A DNA stretch of 64,000 nucleotides, taken from Verpa conica. Its lineage: Eukaryota; Ascomycota; Pezizomycetes; Pezizales; Morchellaceae. The notes below the pieces were generated by a model, which did no database searches, had not been told where the DNA came from, and worked only from the letters and a program-made list of their open reading frames with translations. Position numbers and translations under genes: made by a program. Below are positions 22,406 through 34,294 of this stretch, piece by piece (positions within the stretch are counted from its first letter, which is position 1; each line of letters opens with the position of its first letter). Location: NCBI GenBank assembly GCA_033030425.1, contig JAUFSD010000001.1:434001-498000 (forward strand). The letters run 5' to 3'.

Positions 22406-23035
22406 ATGACTTCCCAAGCCCCATCCACAAAACAACAAAGTCCTAGTTTGGTCGAGAAACCTACAAGTACAGCCAATACTTGGGAACCCAGTGTTATATC
22501 CTTTACTATCGAAAGATGGCTTCTCTCGGAAGCAACCACAGTTATCAATGACATTCTCGTGAATCTTGCTCCTTTGATCTATCAAGATAAATGCTGCTCT
22601 AGCTTCACTTTCCAGATAGTCGAGAGAAAAATACTGAATCCGGAAGCTTCCCGATTCAAACATGACTACTCTATAAAAATATTTTTCAGTGAGGAGATAA
22701 AGGGAGCCATGCTTATCCTAGACGCATCGTACGTAGATGCAAGAGAGAGAATGGGACAAGTAATCAGAGGAGAGAGATTCAAAGACTTGACGGATGAAAA
22801 GCTCATGTTTGAGTTGAAGCAACTAGGGGAACGCCAACTTTTAAGGAAGCAGTTACTGGAAAACCGGTTGCGGTTTTTGAATAATTACGAGAGAGATATT
22901 GGTAATACTGAGGAAGGTGATATTGAGTGGTTATTGGTACGTGCACTTATAGAGATCTACCAGAATATGCTTACCAGAGAAGATACGACTTTAGGGGCTA
23001 TTGCTGCGGCGACAGATGTAAGGCAGACATACTAA
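22406..23035 (+). CDS. Uncharacterised protein, 209 aa
   Basis: Single exon. N-terminal ~25 residues are Ser/Thr/Pro-rich; the rest is predicted alpha/beta and then mainly helical, with a charged segment (LKQLGERQLLRKQLLENRLR) that could form a coiled coil around residues 145-170. No signal peptide or membrane helix. No family recognised. Codon use is even and the frame is uninterrupted, so a real small gene is likely. Confidence 0.55.
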   Translation: MTSQAPSTKQQSPSLVEKPTSTANTWEPSVISFTIERWLLSEATTVINDILVNLAPLIYQDKCCSSFTFQIVERKILNPEASRFKHDYSIKIFFSEEIKGAMLILDASYVDARERMGQVIRGERFKDLTDEKLMFELKQLGERQLLRKQLLENRLRFLNNYERDIGNTEEGDIEWLLVRALIEIYQNMLTREDTTLGAIAAATDVRQTY

Positions 23036-24826
23036 CTGGCTTCGTGAATTGTAGTAGAGAACTTTTTTTAATCTAATTACATATACTTAATAATCTAAAG
23101 CTTATTTCAGCATGGGCCATGTGTCTGTTCTATTCATGAAGTGCAGGGACCTTGATAGATTAATCAATGCCATAGTAACATAACTACATGTAGATTGTTT
23201 TGTTGAAACTTCTTGGGGTAGCGTGCAATTTTTCTTCGCCTTGTGCTATTACTGAGTGTTGGCTTATTTCCAAAGCTAATCCCGCAACTACTCAACCTCA
23301 CAGCTTTTACAAGTGAGGCTCATCAAGCTATTGTAAGTAGAAGGTATAATAATAATAGGTAGGAGAATAGTAGGTGGGGGTGGGAAATACTATTAAGGTT
23401 TATGATTGAGGTTATAGTAAGAGGGCTTAATATCATAGATGTACTTAAGAGTATCTAGCCCCTTTCAGCAATCCTACTCCAATATCTTTTATGTAGGCGA
23501 AGACCAAAGTAGAGTTTGAAGGGTGTAGGAGATGAGGTTGGATGAGTGGGATCGGCAGGAGTGGTAGTTTGGTTTAAACTTAAGCTAAGGCTAGAGCAAG
23601 CCAATGGTATTGGGGATTTCCCCAACACTGGTAGTGCTCCATCGAACCCTGCTGCTAGGCAGAGTGTAAGAGATGGTTGGTGGCTTTACTGGATCTAAAG
23701 CCCTAATGCATCTGTTTTGCTTCCCGCGCCTGCGCATAGCATTACTTTATGCTGTGCATCCTATATAAAGTCTTGTGAGGGGCACAGGGGCACAGGCTTT
23801 CCCAGCCTAGCCCAGCGAGCCTGTAGTGCCTAACCAGCTCTGAAACTACATGTACCTCTGGCACCTGACCTTTGGCGTGCAAGAGTACATGTAAGCATAG
23901 GCATATAGTTTCGTCGCCTTATTATCGGGACACTTTCCCTGGTCTCACCGTGTTCCTTGATGGTAGAGCTCCTCCCACGATACTCAGCCGAACATTCCCG
24001 CTATTACATGACGTTCAAGTAAACTTTTCCGTTTAAGCCGGATTAACTCCCGGGGCGTTTCTTAAGCTGAGCATGCGGGTACCCTATCACACCCGGGGAA
24101 CTCGATCGCATACATATCGGAGAAAACCTGTTTTCCCCTCCTTTTCAAAGTCCCGAGATCTAAGGTTGACGTGGATGCATGCACGGTCAAGCGGGCGGGC
24201 GTGTGATGGGATACATGAACCCTAGCCCATAGCGCTTATCGGTCCTGTTATCATGGGGAAACCCAACACGAACAGCCGACCAAGAGTCAGGGAAGGCGGG
24301 AGTGCAGGAGTGCAGGAGTGCAAGAGTACAGTCATTCAGGAGGCAGGCAGCTGAGCCTGGGGGATGGGGAAGAGTCACTGGGGGTATTTAACACGATGTT
24401 ATTTGATAAGAGGAACGTTTCATGAGATGTGATAGAGCATTTACACGGAACAGACCGAATGGAGTGGGAAAAGGGAGCTGTAGTATGCAGGAGCAGGAGC
24501 AGAAGTGGAAAAGTGTTGAGATGTTGCGGCTCTCAACAACGGGCTACGTCACCCCCTTAGCTATCCCCCATATCTTCTTTCTGTCCTTCCAGAAGAGTCT
24601 TCCGTAGCCAACTATCTCTCTTTCATTGTTATCCTTGTCTCTCCTTCAACTTCTCCATCTCCTCTTTTCTTTCGTCTATCTATCTATCTATCCGGATAGA
24701 ACACTCTACTTCTTCTCTAGCACAGCTTCACGTTAACTCAGGCTCCAGCAGCCTTCCTCCAACTACCCACTACATACAGCCTGAACCAAGCTTTAAACTG
24801 CTCTAACAGGAACCCAACCCAGCAAC
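23036..24826. other. Intergenic, no gene seen
   Basis: Includes an octamer repeat of AGTGCAGG near 24301-24328 and a CTAT microsatellite near 24677-24692. The C/T-rich stretch from 24590 to the start codon at 24827 is a typical fungal pyrimidine-rich promoter and leader. A 60-codon ORF at 24422 has no support. Confidence 0.55.
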
Positions 24827-27624
24827 ATGGCCTCCCTTGGCCCCTCACCACCACCACCTCCTCCACTCCATGCCTACTGGTTCTATTCGTCTCCCTTTCC
24901 CCTAGACGACCCTCTCGCGCCATTCCCGATTCCTACCGCCGCCACAGCTCAAGCGAAATACCCCCCTCGCCCCTTTGCACGCTACGACTCCCTTGCTCTC
25001 GAGTCAGCGTACCAGGATCTCCTACAGTCACAACGCGCCCGAGAAGCAGAACGTGGCCGAGCTGCGTCGGCAGTGTCCTCGGTATTCCGGGGCAGATCCC
25101 CGAAAGCTATCGCGAGGAAAGGATCAAATGAGACGAATGCTAGTACCACCACGATACGGGAAGTTGCAAAGGAGGGACACCTACATTTTACGGAAGGAGA
25201 GTCCAGTGAGGTTGCAATAGAAATTACGGATGAGATGGGGACTGGACATGGGAACAAATGGGATGGGAAACCATCACGAAAGGCGTCTTCATCTCCACTA
25301 CGACAACTGTATTCTGGATCGCCGAGTTCGAGCTCGCCAGTGAGTACAGGGCTAGGGACAAGTCCGAATACGACTATTGGAGGGCTCGGGACATCGCCAA
25401 ATACGAAAAGTGGGACTACAAGAACCCCATTTATCCGTTCTTTAACACAATCGAGGGCTATGATGATGCCGTCCACCAAGAGTAGGTCTTCCTCTGTATC
25501 ACGGAGGTCTAGTGTGAAGAAAACTTCCCCGCCGCCGTCCCCAACAATTCAGACAGAGATACCAGTAGGACTACAGAGGCTTCACCAGGTGTTGCTTCCG
25601 AGCTTTGTTATGACGCCAATCTATTGGAGCCCATTACAAGATGTGGCTTCAGTAATGCGCGGCACTTGGTTCTATAAAGACACCATGCTCCCTGTTGAGG
25701 CCGAGATTGCGAACCGGCTTGAAGTAGGATGGGAAGAAGTTAGAGCATGGACGGAAGAATGGGAGATGGAGCTCTCGAGTGCTGTTGAGGTCGGGAGGGA
25801 GGGTGAAGAGAAAGTAAGGTGGCAATTGTTTGATAAAATGACTGCTTCCGCGCCATCAACCCGCCCTGGGACTGCACTCGACGGAGGTACCGCGGGGGAG
25901 GGAATGAATAGCTTCGAGACTGAACACCCAATAACCTCTATGCCTGTAAAATCCGGTGTAACCGGCGGCATAAATACACCGCAGCAAACGACACTAAATG
26001 AAGCAGACTGGGTTTTGTTCGCGAACGCAGTGGATGCTTACATCTGTCGTGATACGATGCTAAGCTTTGGGAATAAAAGACCACTCGCAAATATCAGGAA
26101 AGGAAAGGTTATAGGAACTCATGTAGTCCGTGGTTTCCAGCAAGATGTATGGGAGCGTCTCAATCCATCTAACAAGAAACGGAAGGTTCCAGCTTCTGCA
26201 GCGGCAGGGAGGAAGATAAGGTCAACCTCTACTTCTGGGGTTAACACACCTACAGAGGCACGAGAAAGAGAGAAGAGGCGAAGTACGACTGCTGGTGTAG
26301 AGGCACCGAAGGAAGAGTTAGAGGCATTGGGCGTAGAGGGGTTAGGTCCTGATGATGAGGAGAGAGTTGAGGTCACAGACCTATTTTTGGTCATCCATGG
26401 AATCGGACAGAAGTTAAGCGAAAGGGTTGAGAGTTTTCATTTTACACATGCCATTAACTCATTCCGGCGACATATCAATGTAGAGCTTAGAGACCCAGCC
26501 GTGAGGCCGTATCTCCGGGATAGTGGAAATGTAGGGATGATGGTGCTGCCTGTAAGCTCCCCCTCGGAATAGCTTGCTACCCTCTCACTAACCTCCCGAA
26601 GGTAAACTGGCGTCATAACCTCTCATTCGAAGAAGAAGGCCTTTCAAATGGTCATTCTAATAATAGTGAGAATGACTTCTCCCTCGAAGACATCACCCCC
26701 CCGTCAATCCCGGCTGTGCGTAACCTAATCGGCGACGTTATGCTCGATATACCCTACTACCTTTCCCATCACAAACAAAAAATGATCGGCGCAGTTGTGA
26801 AGGAAGCAAATCGGGTATACAAGTTATGGCGCCTCAATAACCCATCCTTCGAGAAAAACGGCGGCCGTGTCCATATAATTGCACACTCTCTCGGAACAGC
26901 AATTGCAATGGACATCCTCTCCAGCCAACCCACCCGCGTCCACCGAGATGATACAAATAAGGATAAAGGAGAGAAGCAATTCGATTTCGATACTAAAAAT
27001 GTCTTCTTCGTAGGATCTCCAGCTGCATTCTTCCTACTACTCAATAAGCGGACCTTACTCCCCCGGCGTGGGAGGGCCAAAAAGGACTGCGATACATCTG
27101 ACACTGACCCACACGTCACCGGTTCTGTGGGCACGTACGGGTGCATGGCCGCTGATAACATTTATAACGTCCTTCACTACTCGGACCCCATCGCGTACCG
27201 TCTTAACCCCACCGTCGATGCATCCTACGCAGCCTCTTTGCGGACCGCATATGTTCCCAGCACGGCAACCACTTTCCTTGATACTCTCTTTCGGTCTGTC
27301 CTCCCAGCACCATCTGCAACTGTACCCCCTAGCCCCTCTTTCTCGCGCCTACCATCAACTATAGAGCTCGAGACACACGATTTCTCTAGGGAAGAACTTG
27401 CAGAAAAAAGGCTGTATTTGTTGAATGATAATGGGCAGATCGACTATTTTCTACAAAGCTCGGGGGCACTAGAGAATCAATATATAAATATGCTAGGTGC
27501 CCATAGCTCTTATTGGGAAAGTAGGGACTTTGTTCGGTTCTGTGTTGTAGAGGCTGGAAGGAGGGAAGGTAGGGGTGGGTGCGTGAGGGGAATGGGAGTA
27601 AGGAAGAAGAGAGGGTGGAAATAA
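24827..27624 (+). CDS. DDHD-domain phospholipase (phosphatidic-acid-preferring PLA1 family)
   Basis: Two exons, 24827-26551 and 26602-27624, joined by a 50-bp intron in phase 0; 915 aa. The N-terminus is low-complexity, Ser/Thr/Pro-rich (residues 1-260), followed by a WWE-like segment with WFYKDTMLPVE near residue 285. The hydrolase core starts at LVIHGIGQ (about 521-528). The lipase box AHSLG places the nucleophile at about Ser671. Asp770 in YSDPIAYRLNP and His876 in GAHSSYWESRDFVRF are the conserved DDHD-type positions. Architecture matches yeast Yor022c and mammalian DDHD1/2, which hydrolyse phospholipids at membranes. The start ATG has a good context (AACATGG). The catalytic assignment rests on these motifs. 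Confidence 0.93.
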
Positions 27625-29269
27625 ACATACTAGGTGGGTTCTATGGTTCATGGTAGTACTGCTTGACCCTAGTAGCTTGTTGGGACAATCTAGATCTAGG
27701 GTGGTGTAAGGTACACTTGGGGCAGAGATCTTTTATATTTCTTTTGCGTTTCTGAGAGACTGCTTTTTACTTTTGTTTTTATTTAAGGGGAGTTTATACA
27801 CGTTGGTGTGGCGTTTTCTATATACTTTATATTGCTTGTATCATACTTTGTAGGGCGTTTTTTTTATTGTATTGTACCGTTATCCTGTCTTGTACTGTGG
27901 TGTACGTTAGCGTTAGACAGACTGTTTCCCTATGGCATGGTTGGGATTTGCTGGAATGAGAGATAGGCGATGAGAGGAATGAGCAAACATATGTTTTATG
28001 TTCAAAGATTATCCCCTCTCCATATTAAGGCTATTGGCTTGAGAAAAATCTTCCCCTTCCTAGCTCTGGTTACGAGAAATCGACAATAGAAAACGGCCTG
28101 TAGCCAGAGCACAGACCCACCTTCTTATAATTGGGTTAATGGGTAGAAATAAATTCAGCTTCTTGCAGGAAGAGGTAGGGCTTCCCTATCTTAAAATTTA
28201 GACCACAGGGTATTTACTATAGACAGAGTTAAGACAGTGGATTCATATGGTATCACTCGGTATCTAGTCTGGGTTCTTTGTTGTATTATGGGTATCGAAT
28301 AGGTATAGTGCCGAGTACAAGCAGGTTTTGGGTCTATGATGTAGGAGGCTTCGCCTTCAGGAGCATATATATATAGGGCCCATAGGAGCACTCGCTGGAG
28401 CGAGTCCCCCTAAGCCTTTAGTCTACTCTCATTCTCTCTATTTTACAACATTCTTATTGAACGAGTCATCCCTAATGGGGTACCGTGCATGTATGGCTAG
28501 AGAAGGGCACAGGAGGGTGCCAATGAAGCAAACGTCTACTCTGCCCACATCTATTACAAGAAAAAGGATACAACTGTTTCTCCCTCGGTATTTTTTAGTT
28601 AGGTTTATTCCCCTATAGGCTAGTGTAGGACTGGGAATTTATTTCATAACCTTGATTTGACCGCTATGTAGCTAGAGCTATAAAATCTTGGTATGATAAT
28701 AGTAGTGATACTAAGAGGAGCTCCAAGGCAGAAAAACGTTATCTAATTCCTGAATAAACCCTACTATAAAAACACAAATTATGAATGGGGGGATTATAAG
28801 GATAAAATCAAAGTCCTGTTTTGTTTCTAATTTACCATGTGTCTCTGGCCGAAGAACCTGAATATCCGACGAGTGACAGATCGTGATAGGTATATATGAG
28901 ACCCCCATGATTATATGCGGGGTTGAATAAGGGTCTCTTTTCCTGGATTTAACCGTGCGTACCTGCATGTGGGGTGATCTTGAACCAACATACTCGTTGT
29001 GCCGCCAACACAAATCGGAGAAACCACAGCCGGCTCGGGTGAAGGCGGGAACCGCCTAGAGGTCAGGTCGGTTTAAAAGCCGTTACCAACGAGAAAAAAA
29101 GTTCTCTTTATGTAGCTGCCCTGAGTACAAGGCCAGTGAGCATTAGTAAGACACCCAGCGGGAAAGGTCTATGATGTTAATTGTGAAGTACGCGACATAT
29201 AGGGGTCCCTAGGGGAGATCACCCGGTATCTTGGTTTATGTCTTGGTTTTTCCCTACAGTATTATCTTA
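27625..29269. other. Gene-poor region, no gene seen
   Basis: Start of a 6.7-kb block without recognisable genes. Contains a small perfect hairpin, ACTCGCT-GG-AGCGAGT, at 28390-28405. The minus ORFs at 28191-28391 and 28711-29013 show no motif or splice partner. Confidence 0.5.
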
Positions 29270-29471
29270 CGGAATTCGACCCGCTGTGGTAGGGGCTAAT
29301 ATGCGCTTTTGCGCAATTACCAATACAAAAAAATAAAAAATAAAAAGTCTTACTCTATATTAGTACAAGTATGCATCTTTCTTGTCCTATTGGTAGAAAT
29401 TTCTATGGTTCCTAACTGTTTTAGTGCCTGTTAACGCATACCCCCCAGCGGCCGCAGCGGGTCGAATTCCA
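29270..29471 (+). mobile_element. MITE-like element with TA flanks
   Basis: A 202-bp segment bounded by imperfect terminal inverted repeats: left CGGAATTCGACCCGCTGTGG, right (reverse complement) TGGAATTCGACCCGCTGCGG, with weaker similarity continuing inward to TATGCG. It is flanked on both sides by TA, as expected for a Tc1/mariner-type target duplication. The interior is AT-rich (A-runs near 29328-29345) and non-coding, so it would be non-autonomous. Family is inferred from the TA only. Confidence 0.65.
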
Positions 29472-31260
29472 TAGAATAATACATAGGCCACTCAACTCAC
29501 ATCCACCCTTCCCCCCTTTCAGACTAGGCATATATGAGCTTCGTGCATTGAGTTAAACGACCCATCTAAATTATCGGACAGTCTCACTTTCTAGGGTAGA
29601 TTGTCTCTGGGAAGTTCCAGGCCTTCAGGAACGGAGGTGGGATTCCGTAAAAAGCTACTTCCCCGATATCTCTCGTACGATAGTTGGTGATTCTTAGGAG
29701 TGACTAGGTATGTTATTTATTCTACTCTACCTTAAACTTATTGCAAATCTAGCTAACGGGATTCTCATTTATATGAGCCCTGCGTATATATACTCGGTTA
29801 ACCTGGGTAATTCGCTTAAGCGGGTTATCATAAGCTATAACACTTCTATCTAGCATAGGACACGGCTTGACACTATATATCGTCTATTGGTTATTAATAC
29901 TCGCTCTGCGAAACTATAAGTCTGTTGATATCTTGGAAATGGCAAGATCAAACTTGTGACTAGAATGTATCCAAGCGATTTTGTGCCAAGACCAATACAT
30001 TACACCATGCACTGGGGTTTACTGGGGCTCAGTCCATCTAACGTTACCAGCAATTGTGTTTTAAGGAACAATAAAATCCTCCTAGCGCCCATCGAATCAT
30101 GCAGAACAATGCTTAAGACATTGCCCAGAAGTAAAACAATTCAAATTTGCTGTTTCAAATAAGACGCTATTATGAACCAGAAAAGCCACCGTTTCTGAAA
30201 CAAAAGGCTAGTTTCCCAATTCACTCAAACTTGTCTCCTGGCACTGATGTTGATTGAGTACTGTGAGTTATCTCTTGTTATCTTTTTTTGTTAATCTCAT
30301 GTATACGATCAACATCACATCTAAATACTACAAATAGAACCTTAAGAAGTGGCTGCTATTCTTCTAAGTATGCATTAGGTGGGTAGCTAAAGGAAACGTT
30401 AGTAAGATAGTATAATTGGGCAAATCTAAAATATAGAGTTTCTAAATCGAAGCTGTGGTATGAAAAAAGATAATATATCCCTAGATTCTAGTTATGTCTG
30501 AGCTGTGTGACTGTCTATCTAATGAACACTGCAAGTTACCATCCCTCGGGATTACACGTAGTACAAGGTTCTCGGCTCCCCCGAGGTGTGTTTTAGCGCT
30601 ACTACGCCTTATGAACTAGAAATATGAAGCTATACTACTTACTCTTCCTATTTTATTGGAGTAAACACTACCTCCTTATGCTCCCGTATTGTTATTCGTA
30701 TATAGGGCTCTGCTATCACACTTAAAGATTAGTAGGTCCTAATTGTAGGCGGCACTTGTATATTCTGCTTTACTTATTAAACCCATTTGAAATACACGTA
30801 TTCTAATTTAAACCTATGTTAAGTTGCTAGTCGCTGTTCATAAAAAGATTCAAATGGAAGCCATGTTCTTAAAGGAGTCTTTGGAAAAGAGACCACATGA
30901 CTGGCCACTACTCCGGGGTTTTCTTTGGATAATCGGTTAAATAAAGATTGTAACACGATATAGAGATAGTAGGCTGTTGGTTTCTAGTAAAATTTGTATC
31001 CTGTACGTAAACTGAATCAGATGATAGACTTATTAATCAACGAACGCCCAGGTAATCACCAGCCATCACTCACAGCCGCTGTCTCAAAGAGTGATCCTGA
31101 TTACCCGGCCTCAGACTACAGTTAATAGGAGATTTAAAACACATTAGCTGAAATCGCCACATGCACAGACATAATTCAAATCACCATTTGATAGCCCAGT
31201 TTAGCTTAGCGGGCTGAATATTTCACTCAAAAAAGGAGTAAAACCATGGGTCGACCCTAT
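29472..31260. other. Gene-poor region, no gene seen
   Basis: AT-rich sequence with many stops in all frames. A 68-codon ORF at 29956-30162 has no support. Nothing recognised. Confidence 0.5.
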
Positions 31261-31427
31261 AGTCGTTCACGGTCGCCCGACGAATACTGCCTGTTGACGA
31301 ACAGGGGGGCTAGGGCCAATAGAATCTTATAGAAACTTGGGATAGCTGATCGCTTTTGCAGCTTCTTACCATACTTGGAACCCCGGTTTATCAACAGGCA
31401 GTATTTGTCGGGTGACCGTGAACAACT
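31261..31427 (+). mobile_element. MITE-like inverted-repeat element
   Basis: Two arms of 37 bp, 31261-31297 and 31391-31427, are inverted copies of each other with three mismatches, all C/T or G/A transitions. The core is TTCACGGTC-CCCGAC-AATACTGCCTGTTGA with gaps at the variable bases. The 93-bp interior is non-coding. No clean target duplication is visible, so the ends may have decayed. Confidence 0.6.
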
Positions 31428-34294
31428 GTTGGGCTGAGGTTTTTCTTCTCTCTAACTAGGGTCTTTTTTCGTTTTTCTAATCCGCCAGTGCATCCCACTA
31501 TTAGCTAGTACGTTTAGAACGTATATGTGGTGACCTTGTTAGAATCTAGCTTTAGATATCACACTACATATAGCTAGATTGAAAGAGCAACATATGATAC
31601 ATGTCACCAGTGTTCCAGCGTTAAATGCATGACCAGGGGAGGTATGAAAATTGAGCGGGTAGGTACTTTGCATATATGTAGTGCTGGAAAGGGATATGTA
31701 TGTACATACCAAAATGGGCGAGTTTAAAAAACGGCTAATTGGCACGTGAAGATATTAATTGTACAAGCCTGGTTATCCTTGCAAAGTTTGGAAACAGCCC
31801 TAATCCGTGTTTGGATTTTTTAGTGAGCTTCGTCACCTCGCAGTAGAGTACTTGGGTTATTCTTTAGGTTGTTCTCTCAGACTACATATAATGGTGTTTT
31901 AAATCCCAGGGCTTGCTGGAGATTTCATGGAGTATGCCATAGTACTTGAACGTTTGGTGATGCGTAGTGCACAGTGCACTAGCTTTTAAATGATCGAAAT
32001 TAGTTACCCGAACCGACGTCGCAACCATGTGTGCGTCAACATACATAACCTTGCAACAGTTTGCAGCAACAGTCCGGGTAATTCAGATATTTACTCTAAA
32101 TGACCGTCTGTCCTGCCAAACCTAGCCTGCTCATATAGATGGGGTACGTATATATGTAACTGTGAGAAAAAGAGTCTAGGAAATGTTGATTGAGGGTCTA
32201 CTTTCGACCCATGATAAGCGGTTTAAATCTCGGCTCTCAGGACCTTTGAGTACTATCCTCATAGGACGGATCACCGATGGCCGGGCCTAGCTCCGGAATG
32301 TGACTTCACTCGGGTTCTCGGTAAAAAAACACTCCGAATTGTCTCTAAACAATTAAAGGGATAAGTGTAATGTATGAGCAAGAACGTTATGTATAGGTTC
32401 TAGATCCCGCTAAGAATCCCGCAAAATCTTATGACGCGTTTCATTTTCTTCGTAGAGTCTCTATGGGGGATCTTCTGTAAACTGCGATATCGATAGGAAA
32501 TATGTGCGTATATACGTCGCTTATGTGCTCAATTGTACTGTCCTTCCCCCACGCAATATAGATAGTAAGGTACGTAGCCGAGCTAGTTACCTATAGATAA
32601 GTACCCCCTGATAGGATACTTATAGTAATTACACTCATGAGAGGCCATTCTCAGGCTAACAAGGTACTCGTAGCGCCGGAGCAACTCTTGATTTGGATCA
32701 TAATTAAGTTGTTCTTTTTTTTCCGGAGAAATTGGGGAGTTGTACTACTTCTGGCCGTACCTAGATGCTCCAATATCCAACTCTAGTGGTTTTGAAATAA
32801 AGGCTTATTGTAATGTATGTCGATACCCATAACTGCTAGAGATTTTACCCACATTGGCTAATTTTGTGACGAGGTACCTGCAGGAGAATTATATCCTTCC
32901 TCTATTACTTTGGATTAGAAATTGAACCGCTTTGACTGACTTTGGACATAATCACCGAACTCATTCTTAGGTGAAATATGTAAAGTGTATATGATATACA
33001 ATTTCTATCCTAAGCTAAGACAATTGCAAGGGATGGGGGCAGCACGCCACGGCAACGAAACCTCACCCCAATCAAGTTTTTATTCTATGTTCGCGCCTAA
33101 ACGCGTTTTTGTAGTTCCCCCTTTCGAAACAAGTCTCGTCAAATTCGTAAATGCCCTTGTTATTGATAAGACGGGCTGTAATGACATAAATCGGTGGTGA
33201 GGGGGCATGCTTACGATTAGGTCTGTCGGTCATCTCTAGCTCCTGCACCCGTAATACTACGGCTTGTTCTACGAGCCAGTAACCAACTTGCCGAGTTCTT
33301 AAGTTTTTCTTCTGGAGACTAACCTTTCGTTTGAGTAGCCTTCTAGAAGATTTCTGTTTTGGTATTGTGGTGTCTCTGGAATGCTGTCTTGGCCTGCAGC
33401 TGAGGTAGACTAGCGGCAGAATCCTTGTAAAGATATGAGACTGTATCGCTGCATTTACGACAATAACCCACGGACTATCAACGGTTTCTCTACTCCCTGC
33501 TTTGGTTTTTTTTTTTTTACTTGGTCACCTCCTGATGGTTTGATACCAGTCTCAGGAGATTAATACTTTGTGGGTTCCATGATACAAGCTTTCAGATCCT
33601 AACCCCGTCTACCACGGTATTTTGTTTCGCCGTAAAGGTCAGAGTGTGCGGAATATTCCGTTTATGTATGCGCAGTTGTGAATAGTGGGGGAAAAAAGAA
33701 CCTAAATGTTCAACTTTTAATAGTATGGATTAAGTCCCAGATTCAATATTTCAAGGTAAAGTAAAGCCGTCACCAACAGAAGAAGAGGCCACTTCCGGGT
33801 TCATCTTGGCTCGCCGGGTATGGATTCGAGCCCCCCCCCCCCCCCGATTGACATGTTTTACGCAAGGATGTATGGTCTGAGCGATTCTACAAGACAACGG
33901 CGATCTACAGTTCCGTCACTCCGATGATTGTGAACTAAGACTCTACCGAAGGTTGGTTTCCCGGGTCGGACCGTTTATCTGCAGGTAGCCCCCTTCCTTG
34001 CAAGGATAATGCAAATTTCCCACATTGAATTCTTTGCAGAGCAGATTTCCTATCAAACATATGTGTCTCATCAAGTGTCTTGCGTTGTATATGTTGGTTG
34101 CCAATAGTATATATATTCCCAAAACCCTTGGCCCTCTTTTTCTCCAAGACTTATAGGCAGTGCAACAAACGAATTTCATCACCACAATCATCATCCACAT
34201 CATCCACAAGTCAAGGCTTTTGCCCATAATTGGATCTTGTATTCCACTAGAGCCTTCTTTTTCCTACTCATAGAAAGCCCTCAAAACCTGCACG
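31428..34294. other. Gene-poor region, no gene seen
   Basis: Continues the gene-poor block up to the MFS gene. Contains a T run near 33508-33520 and a long C run near 33831-33845. ORFs at 31539, 32985 and 33935-34227 lack motifs. The last few hundred bases are the presumed promoter of the transporter. Confidence 0.5.

Noticed and set aside
31975..31991. Perfect 8-bp palindrome arms TAGTGCAC/GTGCACTA
   Set aside because: A repeat this short is expected by chance in 64 kb and has no flanking structure.
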